Shown here one piece after another: positions 53,277-64,000 of a stretch of DNA of 64,000 bases. The stretch is from Fimbriimonadaceae bacterium (GTDB lineage: Bacteria; Armatimonadota; Fimbriimonadia; Fimbriimonadales; Fimbriimonadaceae). Position numbers and translations under genes: made by a program. How positions within the stretch are numbered: the stretch's first letter is position 1; the number at the start of each line of letters is the position of its first letter. The stretch is taken from the NCBI GenBank assembly GCA_019638775.1, contig JAHBTD010000003.1, forward strand, positions 496,001 to 560,000, in the 5' to 3' direction. The notes under the pieces were generated by a model. The model was not told the DNA's origin, did no database searches, and saw nothing but the letters and a program-made list of their open reading frames with translations.

Positions 53277-55844
53277 TTACTTCTCGATCCGGTGCATCAG
53301 TTCCCATGCCATGGCGCCGGGGCCGAAGCATGTATGCCCGTTGATCTCGTGCTCGCTAATCCCGAAGAGATCGGCGAAGCTTGGCGTTCCGGTTGAAACG
53401 GCCTGGCTTGTCTTGCCCTGGATGATCCTTTCGATCTCCTTGCGGCTGTCGGCAAGGTGCATCGCGGTGATCTGGTCAGCGGAGACGGGGATCGCTTTGT
53501 CGATCTGCTTGGCAAGGTTTTTGAGTTCAATCTTCAGGTAGAGCCGAAGGTCGGTTTGAGTCTTGCTTGCGCCGTTTAGCCTGCCGTCGATGGTGCTGAG
53601 ATAGGTGCGCTGTAGGTTGCGGCGGTAGATGTCGATTCTCGGCTTGGCTTCGCGGAGTTCGCTCCAAGAGCCTTCGCGCAACTGGGCGCACATCTCGGAC
53701 ACTCGGTAAGCGCTCTGCCCAAGCTGGGCCTCGGCGTCGAACATCCGTCGAGCGCGGGCGTCGTTCAGCAGTTGGTTGAGGATCAGGTTTTGAACCCCAC
53801 TGACTCTGTTCACGACTCCGTTCGGCTCAATGCGTCCGAGGATGCTGCTCTGCAGCAGATACATGGGCGTTTGCAGGCCGGTTGTCGTGAGGAAGTTCAC
53901 AGCCTTGCGCTGGTACGCCGCGCTGACAGGCTTGAAGACTTCGCCACCGCGTCCGGCGTGGTAGTCGGTCTCGACAACGCCGCCGACATACTGGACAACC
54001 TGCATGAGCCACATCATTCGGTGGGAGTTGATATCACCGAGGACTTCGCTCATCAGGGTGTAGTCTTCGCCGTGGGTTGTCGTGGCGGTGAGGAGACGCT
54101 GGGCGGTTCGCTCAAGGTTGAGCAGCCCGAGACGAGTTGCCTCGACAGCGTCATCTCCAATCCGCTCCGATTGGGTGGTCGGGTCTTGTCGATATTTGTA
54201 GTTTCCGAAGCGCACGGTCGGATCGTCGACTTGCCGAGCGAGGAAACGATCGAGGAAAGAGGTTTCGTCTTCGGGCTTGTTGACATCGGGGATGGGCTTG
54301 TAGCCGTATTCGATGGCAAAAAAGTCGTACTCGCCGAGGAACCCGTTCGTGCTGTAGGTGATTCCGTCGCCGGGTTGGGCAACGTAGTTGTTTCGCGAGT
54401 AGCTCATGATGGACGACGAAACGCCGTGCGTCTTCATGAACTCCTTATTGCGGAGCTGAGCGATGGTTCGGGCGACGCTTGCCTTGAAGTTGTGCTCCAA
54501 GCCAAGCGTGTGTCCGACCTCGTGGGCTACGACGTAGGTTAGAGTCTCGCCGATCATGTCGTCGGAGAAGGGGAGTCGGCGGGTTCGCGGGTCGATGGCT
54601 CCGCACTGGACGAAGTACCACTTCTGCGTGAGGTCGATGATGTTGTGCCAGAAGATGATGTGGGCCGAGATGGTTTCGCCAGACCGTGGGTCTTGGATGG
54701 ATGGGCCCATGGCATTGGCGGTTGAGGATGGCGCCCATCGGATGACGCTGTAGCGAGCATCTTCGGGGTCCCATGTGGGATCGGCTTCTACCGATGGTGC
54801 GTCTTTGCAGATGATTGCATTCTTGAAGCCAGCTTTGGCGAAGGCAGGCTGCCACATCTCGACGCCTCGCTTCATGTAGGATCGCCACTTTTCGGGGACC
54901 TCGCGGCTGAGGTAGAAAACGATGGGTTTGACCGGCTCGCTCTCGGCGGCTTTGGGGTCCTTCTTTTCGAGGCGGAAGCGGGCGATATATTCGATAGGTT
55001 TGACGGGTTTGTTGGTGTTGATACTATCGAACCCGACCGTGAAGTAGCCGATGCGGGAGTCTTTGAGGCGGCCCATCATCGGTTTTTCGGGCAGGAGGGT
55101 AAGGCTGTAGTGGACGAGTACGGTGACCGCGCTTGAGTTTCCTCCGGCAGGCGGGCCAAATGGGCTGGCTTGCCGCCCCCCTCCGCCACGGGCAAACGTG
55201 AGCAGAGACCGCGTTTCAATGTTGATGGGGAAGGCCTTCACGCGGTCGATATAGCTTCGGGAGCCATCGACTCCGGCTCCGCCTACCGCTCCACGCACTC
55301 CAAAATCCTGGGGATCTGTCAGGAACGTTGACGTGACGTCAATGACCGTGCTGTTGTTTTCACCCTCGGCCTGAACGTCGAAGGCCATGATGATGGGATA
55401 GACGGTGTTCATTTGCACGCCGCGAAAGAGTCCGCCGGAGGTTTCGTCCGTTCGGATGGGATCACTCACGTCGTGCATAAAAATCTTGTTGTTTCGGCGG
55501 GTGAAGCAGATGGTTTTCAGCCCGGCTGCTGTCCCGGGGTAGCCCGTTGTATAAGGCTGCTCGGCGATTTCGGTCTGCCATAAGAACAGTCTGCCGAGCA
55601 TATTCGCAGGAATCTCCCAGAGAATCTTCTCGTCGATCTTGTGGACCTTGAAGACGCCGTGCTGCGTTTCGGCTTCTTTGGTCACCACCTCGTTGTACGG
55701 CTTGGGGCCTTGAGCGGGCCTCTGCCCCCCTTGACCGGGTGGGCGAGCTTGTCCGGCTCCTCCAGTGGGAGGTGGGGTTTGGGCCACGGCAAAGGCCGAT
55801 ACAGTGAGAATTGCAATTGCGGAGATAAGCAAACGAGTACGCAT
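53277..55844 (-). CDS. Secreted zinc-dependent metalloprotease (DUF5117/DUF4953 type)
   Basis: An 855-residue protein. Signal peptide MRTRLLISAIAILTVSAFAV is followed by a proline/glycine-rich stretch (TPPPTGGAGQARPPGQGGQR). The N-terminal domain (about 45-330) fits the DUF5117 pattern found before these proteases, and the catalytic part has HEVGHTLGLEH (about residue 440), a metzincin HExxHxxGxxH, followed by SIMSYSRNNYVAQPGDG with the Met-turn. Members occur next to glycan-use and outer-membrane protein systems. ATG 55844 is preferred over 55868 because AGGTAGG is nine bases upstream. Confidence 0.85.
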   Translation of the reverse strand: MRTRLLISAIAILTVSAFAVAQTPPPTGGAGQARPPGQGGQRPAQGPKPYNEVVTKEAETQHGVFKVHKIDEKILWEIPANMLGRLFLWQTEIAEQPYTTGYPGTAAGLKTICFTRRNNKIFMHDVSDPIRTDETSGGLFRGVQMNTVYPIIMAFDVQAEGENNSTVIDVTSTFLTDPQDFGVRGAVGGAGVDGSRSYIDRVKAFPINIETRSLLTFARGGGGRQASPFGPPAGGNSSAVTVLVHYSLTLLPEKPMMGRLKDSRIGYFTVGFDSINTNKPVKPIEYIARFRLEKKDPKAAESEPVKPIVFYLSREVPEKWRSYMKRGVEMWQPAFAKAGFKNAIICKDAPSVEADPTWDPEDARYSVIRWAPSSTANAMGPSIQDPRSGETISAHIIFWHNIIDLTQKWYFVQCGAIDPRTRRLPFSDDMIGETLTYVVAHEVGHTLGLEHNFKASVARTIAQLRNKEFMKTHGVSSSIMSYSRNNYVAQPGDGITYSTNGFLGEYDFFAIEYGYKPIPDVNKPEDETSFLDRFLARQVDDPTVRFGNYKYRQDPTTQSERIGDDAVEATRLGLLNLERTAQRLLTATTTHGEDYTLMSEVLGDINSHRMMWLMQVVQYVGGVVETDYHAGRGGEVFKPVSAAYQRKAVNFLTTTGLQTPMYLLQSSILGRIEPNGVVNRVSGVQNLILNQLLNDARARRMFDAEAQLGQSAYRVSEMCAQLREGSWSELREAKPRIDIYRRNLQRTYLSTIDGRLNGASKTQTDLRLYLKIELKNLAKQIDKAIPVSADQITAMHLADSRKEIERIIQGKTSQAVSTGTPSFADLFGISEHEINGHTCFGPGAMAWELMHRIEK

Positions 55845-55926
55845 AAATGAACCTACCTGGCAGTACAAATTCGAGGCGCAAGTCCACGAATCCTTGTCAA
55901 ATCGCCTTTAGGCGCTTTCTGTAAGA

Positions 55927-61087
<5,161 letters not shown>

Positions 61088-61101
<14 letters not shown>

Positions 61102-62071
61102 GCTGCCGGATCTCTTCCAGGGTCGTCTTTAAGGATTGCAGCGAGGTTTGGGGAGTCACCGTCTCAAACTCTCGGCCTTGTTCGATGCAGTCCACAAAAT
61201 ACTTCAGCTCGTGGTAGTAGCCGCCGAGATCGCTGATGTTTCCGCCGCCTTGGGCTTCCATCTTTGGGAACTGCGGGACTACCGGCTCTTTGCCATCTTC
61301 ATAGATCGTGAGCGGTCCGCTGTCCATGATTGCAGCTCCACGTTCGAAGATCGCGCGGAAGGCCATCTTAAAGGGTGTGTGATTGGGAAGGTTCCATCCC
61401 CCTTGGAGGTGGGCGACGCAGCCGTCTTCGTACTGCAAAGTCGTGTAAACCTGGCTCGGGCCTCGATGATCCACCGTTCCGTATGAGGAGATGTGCACGG
61501 GCTCCCCTTTTAGATAGAGGGCAAAGTCGGTGTCATGGATATGCATGTCCAGTACGCCGCCGCCGGATTTGGATTCGTCGGCGAGCCAGTTGTCGGTGGA
61601 CCAGAACGGAAACTCACCGTAGCGGGTGAGGTTGATGGAGGTTAGCTTGCCGAGCGCACCGTCGTCATTGAGCCTCTTTAGGTAAGCATATTCGGGCCAG
61701 AAACGGATGCAGTGCCCGATCATCAGCTTGACCTTTGCCGTCTCGCAGGCCTCGATCATGGTTTGGGCCTCTTCGGAGGTGAGGGCCATCGGTTTTTCGC
61801 ACATGATGTGCTTGCCAGCCTGGGCGGCCCGGACGGTGTATTCGCAGTGTTGGAAGGTGGGCAGGCAGATATCGACGGCGTCGATCTCTTCGTTTGCGAG
61901 CATTTCGTCGAAGTCGGTGTAGGCCTTTGCACCGAAATCGCTGGCGAAGGCCTCGGCTTTTTCGGGCTTGCGGTCTACCGCGGCGACGAATTGCGCATCG
62001 TCCAAAATCGAATAAACGTTGGCGTGCATGCGCCCCATGAACCCACAACCGACAATTGCGACCCTAATCAT
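61088..62071 (-). CDS. Gfo/Idh/MocA family NAD(P)-dependent oxidoreductase
   Basis: A 327-residue dehydrogenase, probably acting on a sugar or inositol-like substrate. N-terminal Rossmann fold: IRVAIVGCGFMGRMHANVYS; VDICLPTFQHCEYTVRAAQA; the conserved Lys in CEKPMALTSEEAQTMIE. The C-terminal domain has GGGVLDMHIHDTDFALYLKG with the conserved His-Asp pair. Typical length. No signal peptide, hence cytosolic. It lies near the glycosidase genes and may process a released sugar. Ends within the convergent fic gene. Confidence 0.9.
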
Positions 62072-62113
62072 AAGAAGTATCTACTCCGAGCGCAGACTTA
62101 TACCGTGCCGAAC

Positions 62114-64000
62114 CTAAACCGGCTCTAAAAGCAGCTTTTCTCCTGCGCAAACAACGAACTGCTCCGCCTCCTCCGCGCTCATGTGCCGACCGATTTCTAC
62201 GAGTTCATCGTAAGTCTCGGCTCCCAGATGCTGCCGTAACTCGGCGACGTATTCTTCGTGGAACCGCTCTTCGATCCCAAACACATGTGAGCCGGAGGAC
62301 TCCCAGCAGGCTTCGGTGTAGCCGATGACGCGGGCGGCGTCGGCATAGTCGCCAGAGTGGAAGAAGAGGTAGGCGTATTCGAGATAGGTTTGCCAATGCA
62401 GGCTGTAATGTTCGGAAGAGGCTTGGAGGACGGTTCGCAGCCGCATCAGCCCTTCGGCGATCTTGTCGGTTCTGCGGCAGAGCTTGACGAGCATGTGGGT
62501 GGCGTCGATGGCGTAGGTCGTGAACCCATGCCGGTCGAACATCGCGAGCGATTCTTCCAGCCAAACTCGGGCGGCATCATTTTGCTGGTTGAGCGTTGCC
62601 AGATTGCCGAGCGCACCAAATGCCGTTGCGATGTGTTCGGCACTGTTCATCTCTCGACCGACTTTGAGTGAGGCTTCGTAACACTCTTTGGCGGCCTCGC
62701 GGTCGCCGAGCTCGACGTGTGCATTTCCGAGGCGTCGCAGGGCGACGGCTTCGGCGTCTTTGTCGCCCACTTCGCGCACCTTCTTGAGGATTCCCTGCAA
62801 GATGTCGCGTGTTTCGGCAAAGTTGCTTTGGCGGTGAGCTTCGAGCTGGAGTTCGACTTGGACTTCGATCTGGCCTTGCACATTTCCCGTCGATTCAAAC
62901 AGCTCCAGCGCGTGCCTTAGGTGCCCGGTTGCGATGGAGTATTCGCCTTGCACCCAGGCCATCTTTCCAAGGTTCATGTAGCCTTCGGCGCGGACGTTGG
63001 GCTCGATGTCCACCTCTTTTGCGCGGTCCATCGCGACCTCCAGCCAGTCCCTTCCGACCTTTGTGCGGTTCGTGAGGAGCATGAAGCCGCCGATCTCGGC
63101 GGCGAGCTTGAGCTCGTTGGGGATGTCGTTCTGCTTTCGGTACCAGCTCAAGGCCGTGGCAACATTTGCATAGTCCGGCTCGACGAGATGGATGCCGGTT
63201 CCCCCGACCATTGTTCTCGCTCGCGTTACGAGATCGGCGAAGTATTCGGCATGCAGCCAGCCGGTCTCGGTTTTGACGCTCGGGGAGACCTGGTCTTGAG
63301 CGTAGGTTTGCAGAGTCTCTAGCATGCGAAAGCGCATACCTTCGACGGTGGGATCGGCAATGATCAAGCTTTGCTCTTCGATGGCTTGGAGGGCGGCGCC
63401 AATGTCGCTGTCGGGGCAGACGTGGGCTGCGGCGTCGTGCGTCCAGCCTCCGTGAAAGATCGAGAGTCGTTGGAAGGCGGACTGCAATTCCGGCTCAAGC
63501 ATCGCGTAGCTGCCATCAATGGCGGCTCGGACCGAGCGATGCCGAGGGTTGATGTCCTTTCGGCGGCTTTCCAGGCGGTCGTAATGAGCGCTCACTTGGT
63601 CGAGCATTTGGCTGGCGGTCATGCTCCTTGCCCAGGCTGCGGCAAGTTCGATGGCGAGGGGTATTCCTTCCAGTCTTCGGCAGAGATCAACGAGAGCTTC
63701 GGCGGTGCGGTCGGTGAGCTGGAAGTCTTGTCTTACCGATTGCGCACGATTGACGAACAATTCGATGGAGGGGTTTACCGAAAGCTCTTCAAGAGTGGTT
63801 GCGGGCGTCATGCAGGGGATCGCCAATGGCAGAAGCGGCAGCGTGTGTTCGCCGTCGATGTTGAGCGTCTGGCGGGATGTCGCAAGAATGGAAAGGTTGG
63901 GGACGGCGAGCAGGAGTCGGGCGATGCAGGAGAGATCTTGATCGGCGAGATGTTCCAGATTGTCGAGGACCAGGAGATAGTTGGGGAAGTCGCTAAGATA
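62114..64000 (-). CDS. AfsR/LuxR-like ATPase-TPR regulator (5' part missing)
   Basis: The 629 codons in the window are open at the right edge. The first residues, YLLVLDNLEHLADQD and ILATSRQTLNIDGEHTLPLL, are the Walker B and sensor segment of the NB-ARC/STAND ATPase of AfsR/MalT-type regulators. ELFVNRAQSVRQDFQLTDRT, LCRRLEGIPLAIELAAAWAR and the winged-helix part FQRLSIFHGGWTHDAAAHVC follow. From about window-residue 250 on it is TPR repeats (ALRRLGNAHVELGDREAAKE, GALGNLATLNQQNDAARVWL). The missing N-terminus should hold Walker A and perhaps a DNA-binding or kinase domain. Confidence 0.83.
   Translation of the reverse strand, partial: YLSDFPNYLLVLDNLEHLADQDLSCIARLLLAVPNLSILATSRQTLNIDGEHTLPLLPLAIPCMTPATTLEELSVNPSIELFVNRAQSVRQDFQLTDRTAEALVDLCRRLEGIPLAIELAAAWARSMTASQMLDQVSAHYDRLESRRKDINPRHRSVRAAIDGSYAMLEPELQSAFQRLSIFHGGWTHDAAAHVCPDSDIGAALQAIEEQSLIIADPTVEGMRFRMLETLQTYAQDQVSPSVKTETGWLHAEYFADLVTRARTMVGGTGIHLVEPDYANVATALSWYRKQNDIPNELKLAAEIGGFMLLTNRTKVGRDWLEVAMDRAKEVDIEPNVRAEGYMNLGKMAWVQGEYSIATGHLRHALELFESTGNVQGQIEVQVELQLEAHRQSNFAETRDILQGILKKVREVGDKDAEAVALRRLGNAHVELGDREAAKECYEASLKVGREMNSAEHIATAFGALGNLATLNQQNDAARVWLEESLAMFDRHGFTTYAIDATHMLVKLCRRTDKIAEGLMRLRTVLQASSEHYSLHWQTYLEYAYLFFHSGDYADAARVIGYTEACWESSGSHVFGIEERFHEEYVAELRQHLGAETYDELVEIGRHMSAEEAEQFVVCAGEKLLLEPV

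Overview
The window looks like ordinary chromosome from a free-living, probably aerobic Gram-negative-type bacterium. Gene content suggests Armatimonadota, class Fimbriimonadia: a pseudopilin-like protein, DUF1800, a GHL10 protein, a large set of secreted glycoside hydrolases, and intergenic space full of short oligonucleotide repeats. That placement is inference; there is no rRNA in the window. No phage, insertion sequence, transposase, CRISPR array or replication origin was seen.

Layout. 1-5 kb: enolase (runs off the left edge), a sugar aminotransferase, a membrane protein coupled to an atypical P-II protein, and a TPR protein. 5.2 kb: tRNA-Pro(GGG). 5.3-11 kb: a complete seven-gene mrpABCDEFG Na+/H+ antiporter operon. 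11-21 kb: ornithine aminotransferase; the two halves of uvrA as separate genes, with an oppositely oriented four-PAS histidine kinase between them; a membrane FHA protein; and a Kbl/BioF-type enzyme. 21-32 kb: a repeat-rich stretch, two paralogous membrane proteins (one frameshifted), a pseudopilin-like protein, a thioredoxin-like protein, a GH18 protein, an ECF sigma factor, an S9 peptidase, a DUF559 nuclease gene between direct repeats, and a Y-family DNA polymerase. 32.7-35.4 kb: a four-gene cassette of DUF2589-type and Ig-like proteins with a zinc ribbon, the best candidate for an undescribed system. 35.6-47 kb: GHL10, DUF1800, a Fur-family regulator, a TlpA-like protein, a NahK-like sugar kinase, a sialidase-like protein, CutC and a chemoreceptor. 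47-64 kb: a two-domain GH29 fucosidase, VanZ, GH20 hexosaminidase, zinc metalloprotease, GH2 beta-galactosidase, a Fic protein, a Gfo/Idh/MocA oxidoreductase and a partial AfsR/LuxR-like ATPase-TPR regulator.

How the genes work together. Sialidase, fucosidase, beta-galactosidase, beta-hexosaminidase, a GH18 protein, a NahK-like kinase, a sugar oxidoreductase and a metalloprotease together look like a loosely clustered kit for taking apart glycoprotein-type glycans. The Mrp operon points to Na+/pH homeostasis. Split uvrA and dinB-like genes handle DNA damage.

The intergenic DNA is the other main feature. There is a family of C/G-rich hairpins, an AGCTGATAGC-type repeat, and CTTACAATC and AAATCC oligomers. 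One composite of these sits in frame inside the first uvrA half. All functions are assigned by reading motifs; no database search was possible.
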